A stretch of DNA of 9,707 nucleotides from Gammaproteobacteria bacterium (GTDB lineage Bacteria > Aquificota > Aquificia > Aquificales > QOAS01): NCBI GenBank assembly GCA_003972855.1, contig QOAS01000103.1, positions 1 through 9,707 on the forward strand, given 5' to 3'. Under the pieces are notes generated by a model, which had not been told where the DNA came from, made no database searches, and worked only from the letters and a program-made list of their open reading frames with translations. Below, one piece after another: positions 1 to 5,690 of this stretch. Both the position numbers and the translations under genes were made by a program. Each line of letters starts with the position of its first letter. The stretch's first letter is position 1.

Positions 1-1
1 G

Positions 2-469
2 GTTGAATACCAAAAACCTCTTTACGAGTTACTTTTAAAAAACCTCCAACTCAACGGGGTTACAAATGTTCAACCCCTTTTGTGCGATATTAGAGAAATC
101 CAAAAATGTTTAAAACCCCAAATTGCGGATGCGGTTTATTCCAATCCCCCCTTTTGGAGGAGGGAATTTTTAACCCCCCAAACCAAAAAAGGCGAGGTTT
201 ACGTAAAGGCAAACTACGAGGTGGAAACTTCTTATAAAGACTTTGTAAGGGTAGCCAAGTATCTGCTCAAGTCTTCAAAGGAGTTTTTCCTTATGATGGA
301 TTCACCCCGTTTGGACGAAGTTCTTTGCACCCTTAGGGAGTTTAAATTTGTACCCAAAGAACTCCTTTTGGTCTTCCCAAAAAGGGGAAAACCTTCTCAT
401 GTCTTTTTCGCAAAAAGCACCTTGGGGGGGAAGGAAGGAAACTTAAGGGTTTCTTACTACGTTTATTAA
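2..469 (+). CDS. TrmN6/YfiC-type adenine-N6 methyltransferase, 3' part only
   Basis: The frame is open from the first bases of the window, so the gene starts upstream; the first in-window start-like codon (TTG at 80) is not a convincing start. The 155 visible residues cover the second half of a class I SAM-dependent methyltransferase. An acidic-loop region (VEYQKPLYELLLKNLQLNG, early) is followed by the catalytic motif IV as SNPPF, the N-P-P-[FY] signature of enzymes that methylate the exocyclic N6 of adenine. The C-terminal stretch (SPRLDEVL, PKELLLVFPKRGKPSHVFF) resembles YfiC/TrmN6, which in E. coli modifies A37 of tRNA1(Val). The target RNA here is inferred; a related RNA or protein adenine/glutamine methyltransferase is possible. 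It lies one base upstream of a micro-ORF and in the same direction as flgF. Confidence 0.75.
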   Translation, partial: VEYQKPLYELLLKNLQLNGVTNVQPLLCDIREIQKCLKPQIADAVYSNPPFWRREFLTPQTKKGEVYVKANYEVETSYKDFVRVAKYLLKSSKEFFLMMDSPRLDEVLCTLREFKFVPKELLLVFPKRGKPSHVFFAKSTLGGKEGNLRVSYYVY

Positions 470-470
470 A

Positions 471-590
471 ATGTTTTTCCCTATGGGAGGAATTGAAGCG
501 GTTACCGTTGTGGCAAGCGTAGTTGCGGTGTTGGGTGGGATTGCCGGCATTTTCGCGGCTTTAATCGGCTACCTTTTAGATGAGGATTGA
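471..590 (+). CDS. 39-residue single-pass membrane micro-protein
   Basis: An ATG one base after the stop codon of the methyltransferase opens a 39-codon frame ending in TGA. The product begins MFFPMGG, is almost entirely hydrophobic and Gly/Ala/Val-rich from about residue 8 to 35 (one membrane span), and ends with the acidic tail LLDED. No Shine-Dalgarno sequence is visible, so expression would rely on coupling to the upstream gene; a second ATG at 483 is an alternative start. I recognise no family. The one-base junction and the sensible span-plus-charged-tail design favour a real gene over chance, but a short hydrophobic frame can arise by accident. Confidence 0.45.
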   Translation: MFFPMGGIEAVTVVASVVAVLGGIAGIFAALIGYLLDED

Positions 591-615
591 TAACAAAAGT
601 TTTGTATGGTAAATT
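587..615 (+). promoter_or_regulatory. candidate sigma70-type promoter for flgF
   Basis: TTGATA (587-592) and TAAATT (610-615) are separated by 17 bases, and the -10 is preceded by TG-G, giving an extended -10. Transcription would begin about six bases before the flgF ATG at 628, giving a nearly leaderless mRNA. The -35 box overlaps the stop codon of the micro-ORF. The match is partial (5/6 and 4/6), so this is a moderate prediction. Confidence 0.4.
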
Positions 616-627
616 TCCCTTAGCGGG

Positions 628-1377
628 ATGGCTTCCGATTTTCAATCCCTTTACGTTTTGGCTTCGGGACTTTTTTACCAACAGAGGAAGTTAGAGGTTG
701 TTTCCAATAACCTCGCCAATTTAAACACCAACGGTTTCAAAAAAGTTCTTCTAACCGCCCAAGCCTTGCCCGTAAAGGAACCGGAAGGAGGAAAAGCTTT
801 TTCTCCTTCTCCCCAAAGGGCGGAAAACAACTTCGTATATCCCATAATGGGTAAACAAAAGGTGGATACCTCGGGCGGAGAACTGAAAAAAACGGGAAAT
901 CCCCTTGATATGGCAATAAATGGAGATGGATTTTTTGCGGTAAAGGTTGGAGGCAAAATTTTATACACCCGCGACGGACACTTTTTATTGGACAAAAACG
1001 GCTATTTGGTAAACCAAAGTGGATTTCCCGTAGTGGACGAGAACGGGAACAAAATCCTAATAGGTAGGAGTTCCTTAGCGGAAGTTAGGGTAACCCGCGA
1101 TGGGGTTATATTCGTCCGCACCCGTAGGGTTGCAAAACTAAAAATTGTTCAACTTAGCGGGGTAAAGCATATAGGAAACAACCTCTACATTGGGGAGGAA
1201 AAACCCGCAAAAAATTATGAGGTCGTTCAAGGTTTCGTTGAAGGTTCCAATGTAAATCCCGTAGAGGAAATGGTGAAAATGATAGAAACTGTCAGGGCTT
1301 ACGAAGCCTTTGCCAATGGAATGAAGGCGTTGGACGAAAACAATTCCAAACTCATAAACGGAGTTTTAAAAGCTTAA
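628..1377 (+). CDS. flgF: flagellar basal-body rod protein FlgF
   Basis: FlgF forms part of the proximal rod of the flagellar basal body, between the MS ring and the distal rod, and is exported by the flagellar type III apparatus. The 249-residue length fits FlgF (about 250). The N-terminal rod-type motif SNNLANLNTNGFKK is at residues 26-39, the central TGNPLDMAINGDGFF at 89-103 and YTRDGHF at 113-119. The C-terminal coiled segment EGSNVNPVEEMVKMIETVRA lies at about 205-224. FlgF and FlgG are homologous; the EGSN-V-NPVEEM C-terminus and length favour FlgF, but FlgG is not fully excluded. There is no upstream Shine-Dalgarno sequence beyond a weak GCGGG. No other flagellar gene is in the window, and only ten bases separate its stop from that of the convergent ilvB. 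Confidence 0.82.
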   Translation: MASDFQSLYVLASGLFYQQRKLEVVSNNLANLNTNGFKKVLLTAQALPVKEPEGGKAFSPSPQRAENNFVYPIMGKQKVDTSGGELKKTGNPLDMAINGDGFFAVKVGGKILYTRDGHFLLDKNGYLVNQSGFPVVDENGNKILIGRSSLAEVRVTRDGVIFVRTRRVAKLKIVQLSGVKHIGNNLYIGEEKPAKNYEVVQGFVEGSNVNPVEEMVKMIETVRAYEAFANGMKALDENNSKLINGVLKA

Positions 1378-1387
1378 AAGGGGAAAA

Positions 1388-3145
1388 TTAACCGACGAGA
1401 TATTTGGTATCCGCCTTGGGCTTTCCTTTAGGTTTCCTAACAATCATGTCGCGGTAAGATTTCCCCGCGGGAACCATAGGGAAAACGTTTTCCTCTTTGT
1501 CTACCCAGAAATCTATAACGACGGGGCGGTCGTTTATCTCCCTCGCCTTTTGGATTACTTGGGAAACCTCGTCGGGTTTGGTAGCCCTAAAAGCTACTCC
1601 TCCCATTGCCTCAACCAGTTTCACAAAGTCGGGTTGAACCCCAAAACAAGTTTCCGAATATCTCCTCTCGTAGAAAAGTTCCTGCCATTGGCGAACCATT
1701 CCGAGGAAACCGTTATTCAAAATAGCCACCTTTATGGGAACTTTGTATTGAACCGCGGTAATAATCTCTTGCATTGTCATTTGGAAAGAACCGTCGCCGT
1801 CAATAACCCACACTTCCCTATCGGGGCGTCCCAATTTCGCACCTATCCCCGCGGGTAGACCGAAACCCATAGTTCCCAAACCGCCGGAGTTTATAAACTG
1901 CCTCGGATACTTGTAACGGTAAAACATAGCCGCCCACATTTGGTGTTGTCCAACCCCGGGAACTATCGTTGCCTCACCTTTGGTAATTCTGTAAATTTCC
2001 TCTATCACATATTGGGGCTTTATAACCTCGTCGCTCCAATCGTAGGAGAGGGGATAATTTTTCTTCCAATACTCAATCTGTTGGAGCCACTTTTTCCTTT
2101 GAGCGGGATAAAGCACTTTAACCTTTCTCTTTTTGAGTTCCGCAATGAGTTTTCTAAGAATAATTTTGGCATCTCCGACTATGGGAACATCAACGTTGAT
2201 GGTTTTTGAAATAGAAGCGGGGTCTATATCTATGTGAATGATTTTTGCTTCCGGAGCGAACTCGTCTATTTTTCCCGTAACGCGGTCGTCAAAGCGCGCT
2301 CCAACCGCTATTAGCAAATCCGAGTGGTATACCGCCATATTGGCATAGTAGGTTCCGTGCATTCCGAGCATTTGGAGCGAAAGGGGATGGGTTTCGGGAA
2401 AAGCCCCTTTTCCTTGGGTGGTGGTCGTTACGGGAATTTGGAGCATTTCCGCCAGTTCAACCAGTTCCTCTTGTGCGTCCGCATAAACCGCTCCACCCCC
2501 AACGTAAAGAACCGGTCTCTGGGAAGCTACTATTAACTCAACCGCCTTTTTTATCTGTTGAATATTTCCCTCGTAGTGGGGTTTGTAACCGGGTAAAGAC
2601 TCTATAACCTCCCTGTCGGAAGGGATATCTACCGTAGACTTTTGTTGGGTTACATCTTTGGGAATATCAACCACAACCGGTCCCGGACGACCGGTGCGGG
2701 CTATGTAAAAGGCTTGGCGCAATTTAAGGGGAAGTTCTTCCACACTTTTTACCAAAAAGTTATGCTTGGTTATAGGGCGGGTTATACCGACTATGTCAAC
2801 CTCTTGAAAGGCGTCGTTTCCTATAAGACCGGTGGGAACCTGCCCCGTTATAAATACCACCGGACGGGAATCCATATAGGCATCCGCTATGGCGGTTACC
2901 AAATTGGTTGCCCCCGGTCCCGAAGTTGAAAAGGCTACGCCTACCTTACCGCTGGCGGCGGCATATCCTTCCGCCATATGTCCCGCACCTTGCTCGTGCC
3001 GAGCCAATATGTGGACTATATCGCTACTAAAGAGGGCATCGTAAACTTCCATTATTGCCCCGCCGGGAACACCGAAAACGAGGTCTACCCCCTCCGTTTG
3101 CAAAACTTCTATAACAATGTCCGCACCCCTTCTTTCCTTAGCCAT
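1388..3145 (-). CDS. ilvB: acetolactate synthase large (catalytic) subunit
   Basis: This is the catalytic subunit of acetohydroxyacid synthase. It uses ThDP to condense two pyruvates (valine/leucine branch) or pyruvate with 2-oxobutyrate (isoleucine branch). I start it at the ATG at 3145 (MAKERRGADIVIEVL), giving 585 residues, the normal length. The frame continues upstream to 3259 but that extension is Pro/Phe-rich and overlaps the permease gene. Landmarks are the ThDP-activating glutamate E51 in ARHEQGAGH, the STSGPGATN loop at 73-81, and the FAD-binding middle domain (VGARFDDRVTG, 281-291). The ThDP/Mg site runs from G450-D451-G452 to N477-N478. The regulatory subunit gene ilvN/ilvH is not adjacent: downstream is flgF on the other strand. 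It may be co-transcribed with the permease gene 25 bases upstream, or start from its own extended -10. Confidence 0.96.
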   Translation of the reverse strand: MAKERRGADIVIEVLQTEGVDLVFGVPGGAIMEVYDALFSSDIVHILARHEQGAGHMAEGYAAASGKVGVAFSTSGPGATNLVTAIADAYMDSRPVVFITGQVPTGLIGNDAFQEVDIVGITRPITKHNFLVKSVEELPLKLRQAFYIARTGRPGPVVVDIPKDVTQQKSTVDIPSDREVIESLPGYKPHYEGNIQQIKKAVELIVASQRPVLYVGGGAVYADAQEELVELAEMLQIPVTTTTQGKGAFPETHPLSLQMLGMHGTYYANMAVYHSDLLIAVGARFDDRVTGKIDEFAPEAKIIHIDIDPASISKTINVDVPIVGDAKIILRKLIAELKKRKVKVLYPAQRKKWLQQIEYWKKNYPLSYDWSDEVIKPQYVIEEIYRITKGEATIVPGVGQHQMWAAMFYRYKYPRQFINSGGLGTMGFGLPAGIGAKLGRPDREVWVIDGDGSFQMTMQEIITAVQYKVPIKVAILNNGFLGMVRQWQELFYERRYSETCFGVQPDFVKLVEAMGGVAFRATKPDEVSQVIQKAREINDRPVVIDFWVDKEENVFPMVPAGKSYRDMIVRKPKGKPKADTKYLVG

Positions 3146-3154
3146 TTGCTTGAA

Positions 3155-3163
3155 AGTATAGCA
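3155..3163 (-). promoter_or_regulatory. candidate extended -10 promoter for ilvB
   Basis: On the minus strand the 25-base gap before ilvB contains TGCTATACT, an extended -10 (TGn plus 5/6 match to TATAAT), ending nine bases before the ATG. No good -35 is seen at the usual distance. If used, the transcript would have only a few leader bases; there is no Shine-Dalgarno sequence in the gap. Confidence 0.35.
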
Positions 3164-3170
3164 CTCGCCC

Positions 3171-4364
3171 CTAATCGTTGCGTAGAACGGAGGTAACCTT
3201 CTCCCGAACGGCGGAAAAGGCGGGAATAAGGGACGCCAAAAGGGAGAGGAATAGCACAAAAAACACCGTAAGGGTGACTTCCTTTAGCCCAAAAAGAATG
3301 GGAAGGTAGGGTGTGGTATAAAGCTCTTGGGGAACCCTAATAAGTTTGTATTTGTTCGCAACATAGGCGATTATCTCCGCAAAGGTCACCCCCAAAAGGC
3401 TACCTATCAAGCCAACCGTAATCCCCAAAAGCAAGACGAGTGAAAAGATAAATTTCCTCCCAACGCCGAAAGCCCTAAATATCGCAAAATCCACCGAAAG
3501 TTCTCTAACCTTTGCTATAAGTAAACTGGCGATGTTAAAGGAGGCAACCAAAACAATTAAGGAAACCACCAATAGCATTCCCAACTTTTCCAGTTTTAAG
3601 GCGTTAAAAAAATCCCTATTGGTGTCTATCCAAGTTGTTATAAATGCACCCTTAAAGTGGTCTTCCAAAAACTTTTCCACCTCTTTGGCGTCGTAAGGGT
3701 CTTTTAGTTTTATTCCAACTATAAAGTTGGAAGGTTTTAGAAAACTATTTAGGAAATTAAATTCTCCAACTCCCGAAGTGTCAAGATAGTAGTCACCGCT
3801 GGAGTATATTCCTCCAACCTCCAACCTCTTGATTTTGGGTAAAAATCCTATAGGCGTTATCCTCGCAACGGGGGAAATAACGGTAACTTTGGAGGGAGTT
3901 TCGTAAACCCCCACTTGTGATGCGAGCAAATTTCCGAGAATAAGACCTTTTGGTGTAAACTTTCCGCTAAATAAAACCCCTTTTCGGTTCAGCAGATTCT
4001 CAACGAAACCCTTATCGGTTCCCAAAATTACCGCACCCGCAATGTGTTTTCCCTTTTGCAAAATAACGGGAAAGGTTGCATACCAATAACCCTTTTGAAC
4101 AAAGGGGTATTTTTTCACTTCATTTAAAAATTCTTCCGCCTCCCTTCGGGAGGATAAATAGGCGGTAACATGGGGGGTATTGATAAGGAGGTGTTTTTTT
4201 ACGCTTTCCTCAAAACCGTTCATTATCCCTATCGTTACAAGGGTGGAGACCGTCGCCAAAAAAGTTCCAAAGAGGGCTGTATAGGTTGCGAATTTAGTCG
4301 TAGGTTTACCGCTAAAAAGGTAGCGGAAAACGAGTTTTAACAGAGGCATAAAAAGAATATTCAC
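3171..4364 (-). CDS. LolC/LolE-family lipoprotein-releasing permease
   Basis: This is the inner-membrane subunit of the LolCDE-type ABC transporter, which extracts outer-membrane lipoproteins from the inner membrane and hands them to LolA. The 397 residues show the family plan. There is one N-terminal span (about 25-48) followed by NGFEESVKK, then a large periplasmic domain (about 50-258). Three C-terminal spans follow (about 262-286, 306-334, 361-384). The segment ALKLEKLGMLLVV...VASFNIASLLI matches the highly conserved LolC/E second span. Translation probably starts at GTG 4364, overlapping the previous gene's stop by four bases (GTGA); an ATG five codons further in is an alternative. The ATPase LolD is not in the window. 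LolC cannot be told from LolE, and some bacteria have a single LolF-like permease. Confidence 0.85.
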   Translation of the reverse strand: MNILFMPLLKLVFRYLFSGKPTTKFATYTALFGTFLATVSTLVTIGIMNGFEESVKKHLLINTPHVTAYLSSRREAEEFLNEVKKYPFVQKGYWYATFPVILQKGKHIAGAVILGTDKGFVENLLNRKGVLFSGKFTPKGLILGNLLASQVGVYETPSKVTVISPVARITPIGFLPKIKRLEVGGIYSSGDYYLDTSGVGEFNFLNSFLKPSNFIVGIKLKDPYDAKEVEKFLEDHFKGAFITTWIDTNRDFFNALKLEKLGMLLVVSLIVLVASFNIASLLIAKVRELSVDFAIFRAFGVGRKFIFSLVLLLGITVGLIGSLLGVTFAEIIAYVANKYKLIRVPQELYTTPYLPILFGLKEVTLTVFFVLFLSLLASLIPAFSAVREKVTSVLRND

Positions 4365-4852
4365 TTGAGGGTTTTAGCCAAAACCATAATTTTTTGGGCG
4401 GTTTCCTTAACCAATTTGTTATAAAAATTAAACTTCAATTCAAAAACCCTGTCGCAGTCGCCAAAAGGATAAACTTGAATTTCTTCTTCCAGTTCTTTTA
4501 GCCTGCTGTAAGACCTCATAAAGGTTTCAAATTCCTTTTTTAACTCGGGAGGTAGGTTTTTATTTTTTAATAAATTGGTCAAAACTATATAAACTTTGTG
4601 CGCATCTTTAAAAATCCGCTTTTGTTTGTTTAAAAGTTGCTTTTTAATTTCTTCGGGACAGCCGGTTTCTTCTTCCTCGGAAACCGCAATGGAGGGAACG
4701 GGGGCTTCCTCTTCTATTATTTCATATTCCTCTTCCTTTAAGGAAGTCGGAGACTCCCCCGAAGATGCCTTCTTACCCTTTTTGGATATTAAAATAGTTC
4801 CCCCTATTAAAACCACACCTACACCTATAGCGACGACCAACCAGATTTCCAT
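4361..4852 (-). CDS. unrecognised membrane-anchored protein with acidic linker
   Basis: I do not recognise this 163-residue protein. It has an N-terminal hydrophobic segment (about residues 3-23, WLVVAIGVGVVLIGGTILI) followed at once by SKKGKK, so the rest probably faces the cytoplasm. Next comes a very acidic, low-complexity linker (about 38-66, rich in EEE) and then a Lys/Glu-rich helical domain (about 66-163) with two cysteines, near 65 and 133. It could be an adaptor or scaffold; nothing points to an enzyme. Its stop overlaps the permease start by four bases, so the two are translationally coupled. It is the first gene of the minus-strand unit, preceded by an AT-rich gap. Confidence 0.7.
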   Translation of the reverse strand: MEIWLVVAIGVGVVLIGGTILISKKGKKASSGESPTSLKEEEYEIIEEEAPVPSIAVSEEEETGCPEEIKKQLLNKQKRIFKDAHKVYIVLTNLLKNKNLPPELKKEFETFMRSYSRLKELEEEIQVYPFGDCDRVFELKFNFYNKLVKETAQKIMVLAKTLK

Positions 4853-4863
4853 TACACAGTTTT

Positions 4864-4869
4864 ATTTTA
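4864..4869 (-). promoter_or_regulatory. candidate -10 box before the 4852 gene
   Basis: TAAAAT on the minus strand ends 11 bases before the ATG at 4852, within a very AT-rich stretch (4853-4910). No convincing -35 or Shine-Dalgarno sequence is visible. Because the stretch is AT-rich a chance match is likely enough that this stays tentative; its spacing copies that of other gene heads here. Confidence 0.25.
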
Positions 4870-4895
4870 AAATTGTATAGTTAAATAATAAAAAC

Positions 4896-4925
4896 TTGAA
4901 AATAAATTCCAAGTGATGGTAAAAT
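4896..4925 (+). promoter_or_regulatory. candidate promoter at left end of structured element
   Basis: TTGAAA (4896-4901), an 18-base spacer and TAAAAT (4920-4925) preceded by TGG form a good extended-10 promoter on the + strand. It would start RNA near 4932, at the beginning of the internal hairpins. The inverted copy at the right end keeps the same TTGAAA-N18-TAAAAT pattern on the minus strand, so it may instead reflect the repeat. Confidence 0.4.
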
Positions 4926-5132
4926 ACTTTTCAAGGGGAGGTTCCTTGGAAAAGGCTGTCCCGCCCACAGATAACAAGAACAAAGGGAGCGGGGAAAACA
5001 GCCAAAACTAACTTAGGAGCTAAAAAGTATCCCCCGAGTCCATAAAATGGATAGGGGGTAGTAAGCACGCCTTAGAGCGTGCAGGGATGAACGGAGAAAG
5101 GGATTTTACTATCACCTGAAACATTTTTTCAA
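4896..5132 (+). ncRNA. structured RNA or small inverted-repeat element of unknown family
   Basis: The gap between the membrane-protein gene and bfr holds a 237-base structure. Its ends, 4896-4932 and 5096-5132, are inverted repeats matching at 29 of 37 positions. The core 4913-4925 pairs with 5103-5115 without a break and continues as 4927-4932 with 5096-5101. Inside are hairpins 4932-4936/4944-4948, 4954-4964/4989-5003 (GGCTGT CCCGC with GCGGG ACAGCC), 5031-5043/5047-5058 (CCCCC and TCCAT arms) and 5065-5070/5077-5082 (GCACGC, loop CTTAGA, GCGTGC). G-U pairs at 4918:5110 and 4928:5100 work only in + strand RNA, while two at the outer edge fit the minus strand, so strand is not certain. A TTGAAA-N18-TAAAAT promoter-like array sits at each end, facing inward. 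No tmRNA, RNase P, SRP or common riboswitch core was recognised. It may be a mobile MITE-like element. Confidence 0.55.
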
Positions 5133-5153
5133 ATTTTTACCCTTTCTCCGTTC
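5089..5153. repeat. 14-bp perfect inverted repeat spanning the bfr stop codon
   Basis: GAACGGAGAAAGGG at 5089-5102 is the exact inverted complement of 5140-5153, with 37 bases between. The right arm encodes the last codons of bfr just before its stop codon; the left arm lies in the closing stem of the neighbouring structured element. Neither strand shows a T-run after the outer arm, so it is not a standard intrinsic terminator. Confidence 0.7.
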
Positions 5154-5409
5154 CTTGCTGTCCGAACTTTTGTAGGTTTAAAAATTCCGTTTCAAAAATC
5201 TCAAAGTGTTTTTCCTCTTCCATTACCACCTTTTTAAACAGCTGTTCCGTTCCTATATCCCTTTCCGTTGTAATAACTTCCAAAGACCATTTGGAATACA
5301 TTTCCACCGCTTCCGTTTCGCTCTTCATAGAAAATGGTCGCTGGAAACCCCGCATTTTTAATGGGGGGAGGAAAGCGACCAAGGGATAGAAAAAACTTGC
5401 AAACTCCAA
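5137..5409 (-). pseudogene. bfr: bacterioferritin, C-terminal half (disconnected by insertion)
   Basis: Genuine bfr sequence runs from the ATG at 5328 (MKSETEAVEMYSKW) to the stop at 5137, 63 residues. The frame opens further back, to a TTG at 5409, but those 27 residues are translated insertion sequence. The fragment carries helices C and D of the four-helix bundle. E4 of the fragment corresponds to the bridging glutamate of helix C, and E38-x-x-H41 (in MEEEKHFEIF) to the E-x-x-H of helix D. HFEIFETEFLNLQKFG lines up closely with HIDWLETELDLIQKMG of E. coli bacterioferritin. No Shine-Dalgarno sequence precedes ATG 5328, so separate translation is doubtful. There is no internal stop or frameshift, which points to recent interruption or to periodic restoration. 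Confidence 0.85.
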
Positions 5410-5670
5410 AAGTTTGTCTATAATTTAAACACTAAGGCGGGTAGGTTCTTTAGAAACACAAGGGGAATAGGTAATTCCCTATTCTCCGCCCCGCAAGGGT
5501 TAAAAAGAAAAAAAACGATAAGAAAGTTTAGAAACCTTTTGGACAAATAAACAAAGATAAACCCCTTGTGAGGAGACAGGCAAACAAGCCGCCTGTGGTG
5601 GTAGCTACTCCCTTTTGGAGTGGCTACTGCCCAAAGTCAAGCCCCGCATCGGAGATGCGGGGTGGTTGAC
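5329..5670 (+). mobile_element. non-autonomous IS200/IS605-type element inserted in bfr
   Basis: The 342 bases between the two bfr halves are non-coding. The left end has a long hairpin (GGTCGCT 5336-5342 with AGCGACC 5374-5380, and inner CCCC/GGGG and CATT/AATG pairs). The right end has hairpins 5576-5596, 5597-5631 and 5636-5670, the last being GTCAA, CCCCGCAT, loop, ATGCGGGG, TTGAC. Subterminal hairpins without inverted terminal repeats or a target duplication are typical of IS200/IS605 elements. The GTCAAG-CCCC...GGGG-GTTGAC ending resembles right ends I know from TnpB-bearing members. The left junction follows TTCAT, comparable with the TTGAT target of ISDra2. No tnpA or tnpB is present, so it would need enzymes in trans. 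The edges could shift one base left (5328-5669) and still restore a plausible bfr. Confidence 0.75.
5397..5424 (+). promoter_or_regulatory. promoter inside the insertion element
   Basis: TTGCAA (5397-5402), a 16-base spacer and a perfect TATAAT (5419-5424) point toward the right end of the element. This is the best -10 box in the window. Transcription would start near 5431. The spacer overlaps a small hairpin (CAAACT...AGTTTG, 5400-5416), which might modulate it. There is no reading frame downstream, so the product would be an untranslated RNA. Confidence 0.65.
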
Positions 5671-5690
5671 AGCCCATTCAAGCATATCTT
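5431..5690 (+). ncRNA. omega-RNA-like guide RNA candidate without TnpB
   Basis: RNA started by the internal promoter would fold extensively. Stems are 5437-5441/5490-5494, 5462-5471/5478-5487, 5576-5581/5591-5596, 5597-5611/5617-5631 (15 pairs) and 5636-5670. A 9-base long-range complement CACAAGGGG/CCCCTTGTG (5457-5465 with 5562-5570) competes with the second stem and could make a pseudoknot. G-U pairs at 5464:5485, 5606:5622, 5600:5628 and 5599:5629 work only in this strand, as expected for a functional + strand RNA. In TnpB systems the scaffold ends at the element's right edge and the following bases are the guide; here these are 5671 onward (AGCCCATTCAAGC), antisense bfr. The 3' end of the RNA is not visible, so 5690 is nominal. 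Function without a local TnpB is inference. Confidence 0.55.

Noticed and set aside
675..995. Minus-strand frame opposite flgF
   Set aside because: Shadow of the flgF reading frame; no start signal and no family-like sequence.
3146..3259. N-terminal extension of IlvB to 3259
   Set aside because: The extension is Pro/Phe/Arg-rich, lies over the end of the permease gene and is absent from the AHAS family; MAKERRGAD at 3145 is the natural start.
4896..5132. 6S RNA, tmRNA, RNase P RNA or SRP RNA
   Set aside because: The closing stem is reminiscent of 6S RNA, but the interior has several separate hairpins instead of one long bulged hairpin. I saw no tRNA-like TpsiC segment for tmRNA, no RNase P core and no SRP tetraloop/GGAAGG motif.
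5089..5153. Intrinsic terminator between bfr and the downstream gene
   Set aside because: The 14-bp arms are strong, but no T-run follows the outer arm on either strand; the T-run at 5124-5129 is inside the 37-base loop.
5329..5670. Self-splicing intron or IStron interrupting bfr, which would restore the mRNA by splicing
   Set aside because: The promoter, wobble pairs and right-end orientation place the structured RNA on the + strand, antisense to bfr. No group I core elements or group II domain V were recognised on the minus strand, so splicing of bfr mRNA is not supported.
5329..5670. Remnant of tnpA or tnpB inside the insertion
   Set aside because: All frames are short. I found no HUH transposase motif, no RuvC-like motif and no CxxC pairs; the A-rich tract at 5500-5570 may mark a deletion but carries no readable coding remnant.
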